A stretch of DNA of 52,107 nucleotides, taken from contig NZ_BMOD01000029.1 of assembly GCF_014646895.1 (NCBI RefSeq), positions 1-52,107 on the forward strand. Reading direction: 5' to 3'. Origin of the DNA: Deinococcus roseus (GTDB taxonomy: Bacteria; Deinococcota; Deinococci; Deinococcales; Deinococcaceae). Each line of letters starts with the position of its first letter. Positions within the stretch are counted from its first letter, which is position 1. Position numbers and translations under genes: made by a program. Below are positions 42,631 through 51,399 of this stretch, piece by piece. The notes beneath the pieces are model-generated. The model searched no databases. It was not told where the DNA came from and saw only the letters and a list, made by a program, of their open reading frames with translations.

Positions 42631-43155
42631 TCACACAGCAGACATCATGCTTCTCTGCCTCTGAATCAAAATCTGCAAAAACAACTCTTCATCTTCCGGG
42701 GTGATGAACACCTTGCCCTTCGCGTGTTCCAGCAGCACTCCTCTGGAGGTGGTGGTGGCGATCACCTGGATGTTGCCCTGTTCACTGGCATACAGGCCCG
42801 TGAAGTAGCCGGGAACCCCAGTTCCCATCACCCGCAAGCTGATGGAGGGTTCCAGCACCTGGGCTTTGAGGTCTTTGATCGGCAGAACCTTCTGTCCAGA
42901 AAAACCTTTGAGGATCAGGCTCTGCTCGGTGATGATGTATTTCATGCGCAGGGGTCCCAGCACGGCCAGCAGGCAGATGCCCAGCACCAGCAGGGAGACA
43001 ACCAGCAGCACAAAACTGGGAATGAAATTCTGCTCTTCTGCATTGCGGGTGATCCAGAACACGTATCCCGTCAGGATCAGCATGATGGCACTGAACACCC
43101 ACCAGAGGGTCAGGCGTGATTTCTCAGGCGGGTGCGGTGTGAAGACAGTTTGCAT
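42631..43155 (-). CDS. Membrane protein with bacterial PH domain
   Basis: 174 residues. Two membrane helices near 16-36 (LWWVFSAIMLILTGYVFW) and 46-67 (FIPSFVLLVVSLLVLGICLLAVL) form a hairpin, followed by a PH-like domain of about 100 residues (KYIITEQSLILKGF ... VLPIKDLKAQVLEP ... VIATTTSRGVLLEHAKGKVFITPEDEELFLQIL). This is the layout of bPH-domain proteins of unknown function (PF10882-like). The domain is predicted cytoplasmic. A TAGAAT box at 43205-43210 (minus) is a possible -10. It is separate from its neighbours; no role can be assigned. Confidence 0.78.
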   Translation of the reverse strand: MQTVFTPHPPEKSRLTLWWVFSAIMLILTGYVFWITRNAEEQNFIPSFVLLVVSLLVLGICLLAVLGPLRMKYIITEQSLILKGFSGQKVLPIKDLKAQVLEPSISLRVMGTGVPGYFTGLYASEQGNIQVIATTTSRGVLLEHAKGKVFITPEDEELFLQILIQRQRSMMSAV

Positions 43156-43269
43156 GCGGCAGACACCTCTGTGATTGAGAAAACCTGAATTTCAGATCTT
43201 TCTCATTCTATGACGTTTTTGTGGCGCTGCACGTTCATGGTGTTGCAGTTTTTTTGTTACAAAGAGGAC

Positions 43270-44214
43270 TCAGCCGGGCAGGTCTGCTTCGGTTCCACCC
43301 AGGGTCAGCCACGCCCCTGTCATGTCTGCGGGTAAATTTGCCTGCAGGTCCAGCATTTTCCCTGTCTCGGGATGGGGAATTTGCAGCCTGAACGCATGCA
43401 GGGCCTGTCTGGGAATGGCCGGGTGGGCCTTCCCGTACACCTCATCTCCCAGCACAGGGGCTTTGAGGTGCTGCAGGTGCACCCGGATCTGGTGGGTGCG
43501 TCCCGTGCGGGGTTTTGCTTGCACCAGGGCATACCAGCGGCCCGCTTCATCCCGCACTTCTGCCAGGGTCTGGAAGTGGGTCTGGGATTCACGGGAAGCG
43601 GCCCCTCCCACCGTCATCATCTGGCGCTGCACCGGATGGCGACCCACCGGGGCATCCAGGGTGATGATTTTTCCCTGGTTCACCCGTCCTGTGGTGATGG
43701 CCAGGTAGGTTTTCTGGGTGGTGCGTTCCTTGAAGGCTTCTGCCAGTCTGGCATGGGCCAGCACGGTTTTTGCGACCACAATCACCCCAGAAGTGTCCCG
43801 GTCCAGACGGTGCACAATGCCCGGACGGTAGCCTTCTTCCCCGAAGTCCTGGTCTGCATCTGGAAGCTGGATGCGTCCCATCAAGGCATTCACCAGTGTT
43901 CCGGTCACAATGCCCTGCGAGGGGTGCGTCATCATGCCCGGAGGTTTGTTGACGGCAATCAGGTGTTCGTCTTCGTAAATCACCTCCAAAGGGACATCTT
44001 CTGCCACCACATGCATGGGTTTCTCGGGGGGAATCTGGAAGGTCACCTCTTCCCCACCCTTGAGTTTGAATCCGGTGCGGGTGATGGCCTCTCCGGTCAC
44101 CTGCACCAGTCCGGCCTCGATCCACTGCTGAACCTGGGAACGGGAATACACGGTGTGCAAGCTGACCTGCTGATCCAGACGGCCTTTTTCAGCCGTGAAA
44201 GTGTGGGTTTCCAC
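43270..44214 (-). CDS. RluA-family pseudouridine synthase (RluD-like)
   Basis: 314 residues. An N-terminal S4 RNA-binding domain (about 10-65, RSQVQQWIEAGLVQV) precedes a RluA catalytic domain with GIVHRLDRDTSGVIVVAKT, nucleophile D138, and KTYLAITTGRV and RTGRTHQIRVHLQHLKAPVLGDEVYG motifs. It converts uridine to pseudouridine in ribosomal RNA; the S4 plus RluA layout is that of RluD (23S positions 1911/1915/1917) or RluC, and site specificity is not readable. The start is GTG 44214 directly after the hslO stop (TGA|GTG), so translation is coupled to the redox chaperone. Confidence 0.92.
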   Translation of the reverse strand: METHTFTAEKGRLDQQVSLHTVYSRSQVQQWIEAGLVQVTGEAITRTGFKLKGGEEVTFQIPPEKPMHVVAEDVPLEVIYEDEHLIAVNKPPGMMTHPSQGIVTGTLVNALMGRIQLPDADQDFGEEGYRPGIVHRLDRDTSGVIVVAKTVLAHARLAEAFKERTTQKTYLAITTGRVNQGKIITLDAPVGRHPVQRQMMTVGGAASRESQTHFQTLAEVRDEAGRWYALVQAKPRTGRTHQIRVHLQHLKAPVLGDEVYGKAHPAIPRQALHAFRLQIPHPETGKMLDLQANLPADMTGAWLTLGGTEADLPG

Positions 44215-45081
44215 TCAGGCTTCCCGGATTTCCTGGGGGGTGATCTGGTAGCGGGTGCCGCACCAGTCACACACCACTTCCTGACCTCCGGCCTCGATCA
44301 TCTCTTCGCGCTCTGCTTCAGAGAAGTACTGGATGCTGCCAATGGCTTTCTCTCTGGAGCAGCGGCACTGCAACCGGATGGGCAGGGGTTCCTCCATCTG
44401 CTCAAAACCCAGGCCTTCGGTGGCTTTTTCAATCACTTCAATCAGGCTTCTGCCCCTGAGCGCTTCAGTGACCGGACCCAGGCTCTTGATGTTCTTCTCC
44501 AGGGTTTGCAGGGTGGCTTCGCTGGCTCCGGGCATCACCTGGATCAACAGTCCTCCGGCAGTGTGGACTTTTCCGCCTTCCAGATACACCCCAAGCAGCA
44601 GGGCACTGGGCACCTGTTCGCTTTTCACCAGGTAAAAAGTCAGGTCATCGGCAATCTCGCCACTCACCAGAGCCGTGCTGGAGGTGTAGGGATCGGTGTT
44701 TTCCAGCAGGCGCATCACGGCCACATCCCCATCGTTGCCCACCAGACCGCCCACATCAAGCTTGCCATCGGTGGTTCTGGGGGGCAAATCTGCATGGGGG
44801 TTGGCGACATAGCCCCGCACACTGCCATCGGTGCTGCCTTCTGCCAGCAGGTACCCGATGGGGCCTCCACCCTGCACACGCAGGGTCACGCGGCTTTTCT
44901 CGTGCTTGCTGATGACCTGGGCAAACAGTGCTGCTCCGGTGATCAGTCGCCCGAGGGCTGCGGTGGCGGTCATGGACAGGTTGTGCCTGTCGCTGGATTC
45001 TTGAACGGTTTCGGTGGTTTGGGCGGCCAGCACGCGGAGCGTTCCCTCGGCGGCAGTGCCCTTGATCAGATACGAACTCAC
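44215..45081 (-). CDS. hslO: Redox-regulated chaperone Hsp33
   Basis: 288-residue holdase that is activated when its zinc centre is oxidised, protecting proteins during combined heat and oxidative stress. The zinc-binding cysteines are C239 and C241 (LQCRCSREKA) and C271 and C274 (VCDWCGTRY), the CxC/CxxC pattern of the family. The N-terminal domain has the usual core LRVLAAQTTETVQE ... TATAALGRLITGAALFA. The start is GTG 45081; a TAAAAT box (45088-45093) is 6 nt upstream, so the message is probably leaderless despite a short GAGG. It leads a two-gene operon with the pseudouridine synthase. Confidence 0.95.
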   Translation of the reverse strand: MSSYLIKGTAAEGTLRVLAAQTTETVQESSDRHNLSMTATAALGRLITGAALFAQVISKHEKSRVTLRVQGGGPIGYLLAEGSTDGSVRGYVANPHADLPPRTTDGKLDVGGLVGNDGDVAVMRLLENTDPYTSSTALVSGEIADDLTFYLVKSEQVPSALLLGVYLEGGKVHTAGGLLIQVMPGASEATLQTLEKNIKSLGPVTEALRGRSLIEVIEKATEGLGFEQMEEPLPIRLQCRCSREKAIGSIQYFSEAEREEMIEAGGQEVVCDWCGTRYQITPQEIREA

Positions 45082-45412
45082 CCTCAGATTTTACGTGAAA
45101 TCATGAGAGTGGGGGGTAAACAAGGTTACTTTGCAGGACAGCAGAAGGTTTCAGGAGGCCAGAACCCAGGAAACCTCCGGCAGGGGAAGACGCCCTGGAC
45201 CGTACACGTTCCCTGGCTGCGGTTTTCCTGGCTGCAGCTTTTGGTTCAAAACCGCAAGGATCAAAAAATCTTGTATATACATTCATTTTCCAATGACCTG
45301 AACACCATAAAATTCAAAAAAACACATGAGAGAAATGTAAAGAAAGTGACAAATTTGTTCATTTCTATGTAACATTTGGTGTGCCGCAATGAAATATGGC
45401 ACTGAGGTGAGA
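45082..45412. other. 331-nt divergent intergenic region between hslO and the lipoprotein gene
   Basis: Holds the hslO promoter (TAAAAT at 45088-45093, minus) and, after an AT-rich tract, a promoter for the lipoprotein gene: -35 GTGACA (45346-45351), 18-bp spacer, -10 TAACAT (45370-45375). I see no gene or clear repeat in the rest. Confidence 0.5.
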
Positions 45413-48136
45413 ATGAATAAATTGTATGTATTGGCACTCAGCTGTGTTCTTGTTGCTTGCAACAGCGTCAGGTCTCCATCACCAGCAAATCAGGAAACCA
45501 CGCATGTTGAAGCAGTTGGAATACAGAAACAGGCAACCGTCAACTTGCTCGGGACAGCGCAACCTGTACCCAAAAACATTGGGCAATTGATTGGACTCAG
45601 CCAGCAGCAGGGAATCAAGGCACTCTCTGCCACAGACATTGGCACGCTGACGGCCCGCACCATCACCTTCAAAGATGTGCTGGGATATGACTTTGTTCAT
45701 GTGATCTCAACGGCACCCCGCACCTTCACAGACCCCCTTGCTTTTGGTCTCACTCTGACAGGTACGGAATGGAAGCTGGATCCCGCCAGATGGTACACCT
45801 CTGTGGTGGGGGCAACAACCGCACGCTCTGTGGTCTCTGCACAGGAGTTCGGTCTGTACACCCTGATCAAGATTGCCAAAACGGTGCAGAAGGTGGGAGG
45901 AACAGGCAATGTGGCAGCCTATGTTGCTTTTGCTCCATCTTTCCTGACCATCAAGGACAAAGCAGGAAACTTCTGGCCCATTGGTGAATCCACCCCCATG
46001 ACAGCCCAGCAGGTGGAGCAGCAAACCAAGGACTACCAGAGCCTGGTTCAGCAGAACAGTGATGCTGAGCTTGCACAGGGCCTGCAAGACAACTGGAATG
46101 ACGTGCTGACCCCCCTCAACCAGACCACCACAGGGTTCAGCAAACTGGCTGTTTCATCCATCACGGACAGCACCGGAAATGTGAATTTCCAGACCCTCGC
46201 GGCCAGTTATGGACAGCCCCTTGCGGCGATTCCATCAGATGGCACCATCATCCGTCAATCTGCCGTCAACACCCTTGGGCCGACTGGAGACAATCTTGTG
46301 GCCAAGAGCTGCTGGTGGTGGCCCCTGAACTTCATCTGCAGCGAGACCTATCAGGGTGCAATGTCCGACAACAAGGTTCAAAACCTGCCAGGAGGTTATG
46401 CTCAATTTCCCTATCTTTACGACAAGGACGCACCGTATCAATCCCAGAATTACACGCTACCGCGCTGCCTGGGGAATGTCACAGGCAACACCCAGTTTGA
46501 CAATTTCATCAGCCACATTGTTTCCAGGGTAGCAGGCGCAGAACACGATCCATATCAGGGATTGTTGGGATGCGGTCCTGCCACCCTGGGTGCCGTGGCG
46601 CAGTGGCTCTGGGAATTCGATGGTGCTCAGTTCTATGGCAAACCGTTTGAAACAGGTGAATCTTTCTACAACTACAAAATGGTTGATCGATCAGGTTCTA
46701 CCCCGTTGAAGTCTGCCATCCCGAACAATCCTGCTGCCATTCTGGGAAACAAGTCTGCGGGTGGAATGTCCAGATCACAGCAATACATGGGAGCGTGCAC
46801 CCTGAACTTTGGGACCTGGCCCGAAGGACAACCCATGTTCAACACGGCAACCTATCCCTGGAAATTCACTGAAGGCATGCAAAAGTTTTTTGATGACCAG
46901 ACAAGAGACTATGGCACCCCCAAATACACGGTCACCAGCAATTTCAAACTGATTGCTCTGGATGCCCTGCCTTTTATCAATGCTTCCAATGGAATGGCCA
47001 ATGCTGTTCGTGATGGTGTGGGCAATCGCAACTTCATCACCGTCGCTCTTTACCGCCCACCCAGCAAACCCATTTTCAGCATGCATTATTCTCCTGTGCT
47101 GTCTTATGTGGTTTCTTACCCCCACATTCGTGCGCGCATTCAGACCTATGTCACCACTGTGGATCACCCTTACGATCGCGTCCTGATCTCTGACCCCTGG
47201 GACAGCTTCGCCAGTGGAATTTATTCGATCAGACAGACTGCTCCTGCAACTGGTTTCAAAGCTTATGTTCCCCAGCCCACCCAGAAGTGGACATCCAGTC
47301 AGTTGAATCACAGCTATGGTTCTGTGGATGCTGAAGGGAACTGGTCTGTGGTGGCGGGTCGAGACTTCCCACCAGCAGATGTCTGGTTCCTGGGCCAGGT
47401 CATCAGAAGTTACAGCATGTCCTATGGTCCCAGCGTCAAAGTGATGGGCTCAGAGTGGAGATGCTGCCTGCAAGCCGATTTTGAGCTGGCCATTGACAAC
47501 ACTGTGGGCACCAATGATGTGGTGGCCACCATTGATGCAGTGACCAATTATGGCATGCGAACCCTGGGCAGCCGGACCCTGCGTCGGTCTGACTTTGCCA
47601 AAGCCAACACCTTCCAGACTTTCCCACTGGTGTTTCCAAGAGGCGGCTACGATGAAGCCTACGAATTCAGGATCAAGTGGGCAGGTGGGATCAGCCTGAA
47701 ACACCGCAGCACCACCCTCCATGATCTGGAATGGCAAGCGAACAAGCTCTTTCACACCACAGGATCTGCAGAAGGTGAAGGCTGGGCGGCCACCTCGGGC
47801 ACCAGTCCATCCCCTGCCTATCTGATCTATGGTGCAAATTATCAGATGCCAATCGTTGTGAATGCTCCACTGCGAGCCGAGTTCGATCTGAAGGTCAAAG
47901 ACCTCCTGGCAAGCAATGATGAAATCGCACGTGTACAGGTGTACAACCTCACCACAGGGCAGCTTCTGGCTGAAAAAGTTCTGAACAGGTCTCAATTCCT
48001 GGCTTCCGATCAGTACCAGACCTTCTCAGTGGATTTTGCTCAGAATCCTGACCTGAACACCAAATATGATTTCAGGGTGTACTGGCCCGGCAAAGCTTAT
48101 GTCAATGTGAAGAAAGTGCGTCTCGTAGGCCTCTGA
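45413..48136 (+). CDS. Lipoprotein with C39-like cysteine-protease pattern and duplicated C-terminal domain
   Basis: 907 residues from ATG 45413 (GAGGTGAG just upstream; ATG 45389 in the longer frame has no ribosome-binding site). Lipoprotein signal MNKLYVLALSCVLVAC with lipidated C16. The middle region has GLLGCGPATLGAVAQWLW (C387), FSMHYSPVLSYVV (H558) and LISDPW (D594), the order and local context of the papain-like C39-type Cys-His-Asp triad, with an unusually long Cys-His distance. Two C-terminal beta-domains are homologous: 688-773 and 822-907 (ADFEL...FQTF...YEFRIKWAG versus AEFDL...YQTF...YDFRVYWPG). Expected on the outer face of a membrane. The substrate is unknown. Base use is somewhat AT-richer than neighbours, so recent transfer is possible. 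Confidence 0.75.
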   Translation: MNKLYVLALSCVLVACNSVRSPSPANQETTHVEAVGIQKQATVNLLGTAQPVPKNIGQLIGLSQQQGIKALSATDIGTLTARTITFKDVLGYDFVHVISTAPRTFTDPLAFGLTLTGTEWKLDPARWYTSVVGATTARSVVSAQEFGLYTLIKIAKTVQKVGGTGNVAAYVAFAPSFLTIKDKAGNFWPIGESTPMTAQQVEQQTKDYQSLVQQNSDAELAQGLQDNWNDVLTPLNQTTTGFSKLAVSSITDSTGNVNFQTLAASYGQPLAAIPSDGTIIRQSAVNTLGPTGDNLVAKSCWWWPLNFICSETYQGAMSDNKVQNLPGGYAQFPYLYDKDAPYQSQNYTLPRCLGNVTGNTQFDNFISHIVSRVAGAEHDPYQGLLGCGPATLGAVAQWLWEFDGAQFYGKPFETGESFYNYKMVDRSGSTPLKSAIPNNPAAILGNKSAGGMSRSQQYMGACTLNFGTWPEGQPMFNTATYPWKFTEGMQKFFDDQTRDYGTPKYTVTSNFKLIALDALPFINASNGMANAVRDGVGNRNFITVALYRPPSKPIFSMHYSPVLSYVVSYPHIRARIQTYVTTVDHPYDRVLISDPWDSFASGIYSIRQTAPATGFKAYVPQPTQKWTSSQLNHSYGSVDAEGNWSVVAGRDFPPADVWFLGQVIRSYSMSYGPSVKVMGSEWRCCLQADFELAIDNTVGTNDVVATIDAVTNYGMRTLGSRTLRRSDFAKANTFQTFPLVFPRGGYDEAYEFRIKWAGGISLKHRSTTLHDLEWQANKLFHTTGSAEGEGWAATSGTSPSPAYLIYGANYQMPIVVNAPLRAEFDLKVKDLLASNDEIARVQVYNLTTGQLLAEKVLNRSQFLASDQYQTFSVDFAQNPDLNTKYDFRVYWPGKAYVNVKKVRLVGL

Positions 48137-48176
48137 TTGCATTCTGACAAATCTGCTGAACACAGCAAAAAAGACT

Positions 48177-48208
48177 GAAGAGAAGTGGCCTAAAAGCCAC
48201 TTCTCTTC
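48177..48208. terminator. Hairpin after the C39-like lipoprotein gene
   Basis: 13-bp perfect stem (48177-48189 / 48196-48208), CTAAAA loop. The run of six T follows on the minus strand, so it may stop transcription from both sides. Confidence 0.65.
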
Positions 48209-48241
48209 ACATGGGATCTTAAAGCATTTATAAGCCCTCGG

Positions 48242-48268
48242 CAAAAGAAAACCACCCCTTTGCAGGGG
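48242..48268 (-). terminator. Terminator of isoamylase gene
   Basis: CCCCT/AGGGG stem (48255-48259 / 48264-48268), followed on the minus strand by TGGTTTTCTTTT. Confidence 0.7.
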
Positions 48269-48306
48269 CGATCTTCGAATTTCAGGAAAGGGAGTGGAGT
48301 TTCAGC

Positions 48307-50676
48307 TTATTTTGCGACCAGCACCAGCAGACCCCGTCCGCACACGCTGTAGTTGGTCCATTCGCCGCCGAGGTTGGTGGTGGCATTCAGGTCCACCTGG
48401 CCTGCGCCTTCTGCCCAGGTGCAGGTGTCGGTGACGCGGTACCAGTTCTTGCCGGCGCCAGGCCAGGGGAGCACGAAATTCACTGCGCCGGACCAGCCGT
48501 TGTAGGCAATATAGATGGCCTGGTTGGTTTCACCAAATTCGGTGGCGTCGATGCGGTAGGCGAGGGCATGGTTGCTGGAGCTTCCGAAGTAAGCACCATC
48601 TGCCACATTGCCGTCGGGTTTGAACCAGCGCAGCTGTTCCATCACGTTGCCGTTGTTGTCCACGCTGGAGTAGAAGTTGGCAGGGCGCAGGGCAGCATGG
48701 GCTTTTCTGAAGGCGATCATGTTCTGGGTGAAGGTTTTGAAGTTGGTCTGGTCGGTGTTCAGGGTGTAGTTCAGCCAGTTGGCGCTGGAATCCAGGTTGT
48801 AAGGGTTGTTGTTGCAGTTGATGCTGCGCAGGAATTCATCGCCACCGGTCATCATGGGGGTTCCAGCGTTCAGCATCAGCAGGGCAGTGCCGTTGCGGGC
48901 GGCTTTGCGCTGGTCTGCGGCAATGCTGCCCTGGTCCCAGCTGTTGTTGTTGTCTTCCCCACCGTCGCTTGCGCCGTAAGGCCAGGCCTGGGAGTTGTTT
49001 TTGCCGTTGCAGGAGTACAGGTCTTTGAGGGTGAAGCCGTCGTGGGCCACCATGAAGTTCACGCTGTGCCAGGGTTTGCGGCCATCGTCCTGGTACAGTT
49101 CGCTGGAGCCAGCGAATTTGTTGGCCAGCTGTCCGGGGGTGATGGCGTCGGTGCCCAGTTTGTTCTGGTCTTTGCGGATGGTGTCGCGGTAATCGCCGTT
49201 CCATTCGCTCCAGCCTGTGGGGAAGTTGCCCACCTGGTAGGAGTTTCCTCCAATGGCCCAGGGTTCTGCCACCAGGTCCACACCGCTGCCCCCTGCTGCG
49301 GGTCTGGGGGTCACGCTGGCGACAATCTTGTTGAGGGCATTGCCACTGTCCATCTTGTCGAAGTTGAAGCAGCCGTGTTCGCAGGTGTTGCCCAGCACGG
49401 AGGCGAGGTCAAAGCGGAAGCCGTCGATGCCCAGTTCGTCGCGCCAGTATTTCAGGGAATCGATGATCAGGTTCTGTGCGATGGGGTTGCGGGTGTTGTA
49501 GTTGTGCCCGATGCCGGTGTTGTCCCAGAAGTTCTGCCTGTCTGCGGTGAGGGAGTAGTACACGGCGTTGTCCAGGCCACGGAAACTGAAGATGGTGGCG
49601 GTGTTGCTGGTGCCCCAGGTGCCGCCCTCTGCGGTGTGGTTGTACACCACGTCAATCATGACTTTGATGCCCCGGTCGTGGAAGGCTTTGACCATGGCTT
49701 TGAATTCTCTGGTGGGTCCGCCTGCAGTCTTGTCGCAGCTGTAGCGGCGATCAGGAGCAAAGTAGTTGGTGGTCATGTAGCCCCAGTAGTTGTCTCCGTT
49801 GGTGCTGGTGGCAGATTTCCCGGAGGCAGCGTCTGTGACATCGTTGGTGTCGTTGTCGGTTTCCTGCACGGGCAGGAATTCCACGGCGGTGATGCCCAGG
49901 GTTTGCAGGTAAGCGGCTTTCTGGGCAGCACCAGAGTAGGTTCCAGCGCAACTGGCGATGCTGCTGTCTCCTCTGGTCAGGCCACGCAGGTGCACTTCAT
50001 AGACGATGTCGTCTTTCTGGGCGCGGGTGGGTTTGGTGCCGTAGCTGGTGGTGTCGGTGTTCAGCACAATCCCTTTGGGAGCCACATTGCCAGAGTCCAG
50101 GTTTCTGTAGCTGGGACCGGAGGCGTAGGCAAATCCGGTGTAGTTGCCAGAGGTGGGGCTGGTGGGGTCGTGGGAAACTTCGAGTGCATAGGGGTCCAGC
50201 AGCAGTTTGTTGGGGTTGAAGCGGTTGCCTGCTGCGTCCACGTCAGAGACAAACCCGAGGTTGCTGCCTTTGGTCCAGCTTGCGTTGTAAGTCCAGTTGG
50301 GTCCCCAGGCGCGGTAACCGTAATACACGGTGCTGCCAATCCCTGCAGCGGTGAGGCTGGAGACAGGAACAGTGACCTTCCAGATGTTGGTGGCAGCGTC
50401 TTTCACCAGGGTGTATTTGGTTTTTTCAGCAGCTCCTGCAGCACCAGCGTACAGGTAAACATCCAGTCGGGTGGCTTTAGAGGAATACACCCGGAAGGTG
50501 ATGTGGGTGGTGCCGGTCACGTTGCCTGTGGAATCGGTGTAGCGGGCTCCCAATGCGGTGGGGCTCAGGGCTTCTTTTGAAATGGCAATGCTGCTTTCCT
50601 GGGGCTGTACGGGCATCTGGGTTCCGCAGGCGGCGAGGGCAAGCATCAGTGTGAATCCAAGAACGGGTTTGCGCAT
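48307..50676 (-). CDS. GH13 isoamylase-type glycogen/starch debranching enzyme, lipoprotein
   Basis: 789 residues from ATG 50676 with AGGAG 6 nt upstream; the longer frame to 50850 gives a Cys-rich non-signal start. Lipobox LAAC with C17 (MRKPVLGFTLMLALAAC), so it is anchored outside the cytoplasm. The N-terminal carbohydrate-binding/Ig-like domain (about 40-150, TTHITFRVYSSKATRLDVYLY) precedes a GH13 barrel with VMIDVVYNHTAEGG, nucleophile D423 in GFRFDLASV, acid/base E471 in DLVAEPW and D546 in MVAHDGFTL. Length and the extra cysteines resemble bacterial isoamylase (GH13_11) rather than cytoplasmic GlgX. It hydrolyses alpha-1,6 branches of external glucans, complementing the divergent alpha-amylase. 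Confidence 0.9.
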   Translation of the reverse strand: MRKPVLGFTLMLALAACGTQMPVQPQESSIAISKEALSPTALGARYTDSTGNVTGTTHITFRVYSSKATRLDVYLYAGAAGAAEKTKYTLVKDAATNIWKVTVPVSSLTAAGIGSTVYYGYRAWGPNWTYNASWTKGSNLGFVSDVDAAGNRFNPNKLLLDPYALEVSHDPTSPTSGNYTGFAYASGPSYRNLDSGNVAPKGIVLNTDTTSYGTKPTRAQKDDIVYEVHLRGLTRGDSSIASCAGTYSGAAQKAAYLQTLGITAVEFLPVQETDNDTNDVTDAASGKSATSTNGDNYWGYMTTNYFAPDRRYSCDKTAGGPTREFKAMVKAFHDRGIKVMIDVVYNHTAEGGTWGTSNTATIFSFRGLDNAVYYSLTADRQNFWDNTGIGHNYNTRNPIAQNLIIDSLKYWRDELGIDGFRFDLASVLGNTCEHGCFNFDKMDSGNALNKIVASVTPRPAAGGSGVDLVAEPWAIGGNSYQVGNFPTGWSEWNGDYRDTIRKDQNKLGTDAITPGQLANKFAGSSELYQDDGRKPWHSVNFMVAHDGFTLKDLYSCNGKNNSQAWPYGASDGGEDNNNSWDQGSIAADQRKAARNGTALLMLNAGTPMMTGGDEFLRSINCNNNPYNLDSSANWLNYTLNTDQTNFKTFTQNMIAFRKAHAALRPANFYSSVDNNGNVMEQLRWFKPDGNVADGAYFGSSSNHALAYRIDATEFGETNQAIYIAYNGWSGAVNFVLPWPGAGKNWYRVTDTCTWAEGAGQVDLNATTNLGGEWTNYSVCGRGLLVLVAK

Positions 50677-50842
50677 TTGAGCTCCTGAAGGCATAAAAGG
50701 TCCCTTTGCGTCTTGGCAGCACGCAAAGCAAACACAGGGGGCCAGAAACCTGAAAACCTGAAAGCAGAACTGCTGTGAAACCAGGCAGTGAAGGAGCAAA
50801 GGAAGGCGCACCACCTTGCAGTGGCAACCGGGGTTGTTTGAG

Positions 50843-50858
50843 GTAAGCAAATGCTAAC
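50843..50858. promoter_or_regulatory. Imperfect palindrome over the isoamylase -10 box
   Basis: GTAAGC-AAAT-GCTAAC, one mismatch between arms, overlapping the predicted -10 TAGCAT (50851-50856, minus). Confidence 0.4.
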
Positions 50859-50879
50859 ACGTTCCGGAATCAATTCCAA
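50851..50879 (-). promoter_or_regulatory. Predicted isoamylase promoter
   Basis: Minus-strand -35 TTGGAA (50874-50879), 17-bp spacer, -10 TAGCAT (50851-50856). The leader would be about 170 nt. Confidence 0.5.
50866..50877. promoter_or_regulatory. Operator copy 1, GGAA-N4-TTCC
   Basis: GGAATCAATTCC, overlapping the predicted -35 box of the isoamylase promoter. Confidence 0.55.
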
Positions 50880-50898
50880 TACGATCAATGGCAAAAAT

Positions 50899-50910
50899 GG
50901 AACCAATTCC
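50899..50910. promoter_or_regulatory. Operator copy 2, GGAA-N4-TTCC
   Basis: GGAACCAATTCC within TGGAACCAATTCCA, 33 bp (about three helical turns) from copy 1. Confidence 0.55.
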
Positions 50911-51027
50911 AAAATTTGTCTAGACATAATTCACAGAAATCTTACAAACCCTTTCCAAAATCTGACAGGTTCTGAAAATCAGGTTTATCGTTTCTGCAGG
51001 ACGTTGTTTTCAGATTCTCCCCAGCAG

Positions 51028-51040
51028 GGAAAGCGCTTAC
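51028..51040. promoter_or_regulatory. cre-like LacI-family operator
   Basis: GGAAAGCGCTTAC: central GCGC with A-rich/T-rich halves, similar to CcpA/LacI-type sites common at glucan genes. Confidence 0.4.
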
Positions 51041-51182
51041 GATCAATCATTCTGGATTTTCTTTGACTGGATTCAAACTTTTATTGGGCAGGGGAATTCC
51101 TGCCTTTTGAGATTGCAGCGATAGTTCGTTTTGTTTGATCCATGGTTTTGAGGTCAGAATCCCCCATTGGCAGCGAACAAGT

Positions 51183-51200
51183 CTGACAGAATTCTGACAG
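51183..51200 (-). promoter_or_regulatory. Pho-box-like direct repeat
   Basis: On the minus strand CTGTCAG-AATT-CTGTCAG: two identical 7-mers with 11-bp period and an AT spacer, like the PhoB box CTGTCAT-N4-CTGTCAT. Confidence 0.35.
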
Positions 51201-51317
51201 CCATAAAATAACGAAGTATTGCAATAAAAAAACTGAGTCTCGGGGCATCCAACACCAACCCCCAAGAAAAGCTTGTACTGCACAAGAATTCACCGGATCG
51301 CATAAGCATCCATCCTT

Positions 51318-51331
51318 TCGAAAGCTTTCGA
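51318..51331. promoter_or_regulatory. Perfect 14-bp palindrome
   Basis: TCGAAAGCTTTCGA, about 77 bp upstream of the predicted -35 of the alpha-amylase gene. Confidence 0.45.
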
Positions 51332-51399
51332 TTTGTAAAAAGAGTGTTATCATTACACCCTATGCGAGATTGTCTATACAAGTTGACCTGAGGGTTTCT

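Noticed and set aside
42526..43119. 197-codon plus-strand frame opposite the PH-domain gene
   Set aside because: His/Gln-rich shadow; the minus strand gives a clear two-helix plus PH-domain protein.
50677..50850. 58-residue N-terminal extension of the isoamylase
   Set aside because: It is Cys-rich with no signal peptide; ATG 50676 has AGGAG and opens a perfect lipoprotein signal.
50964..50980. Second Pho-box-like site
   Set aside because: Only one half-site CTGACAG is intact and the spacing to the degenerate half is 10 rather than 11 bp.
51047..51381. Short minus-strand frames in the glucanase control region
   Set aside because: Cys/Ser-rich, no ribosome-binding site, and they cross the operator-like palindromes.
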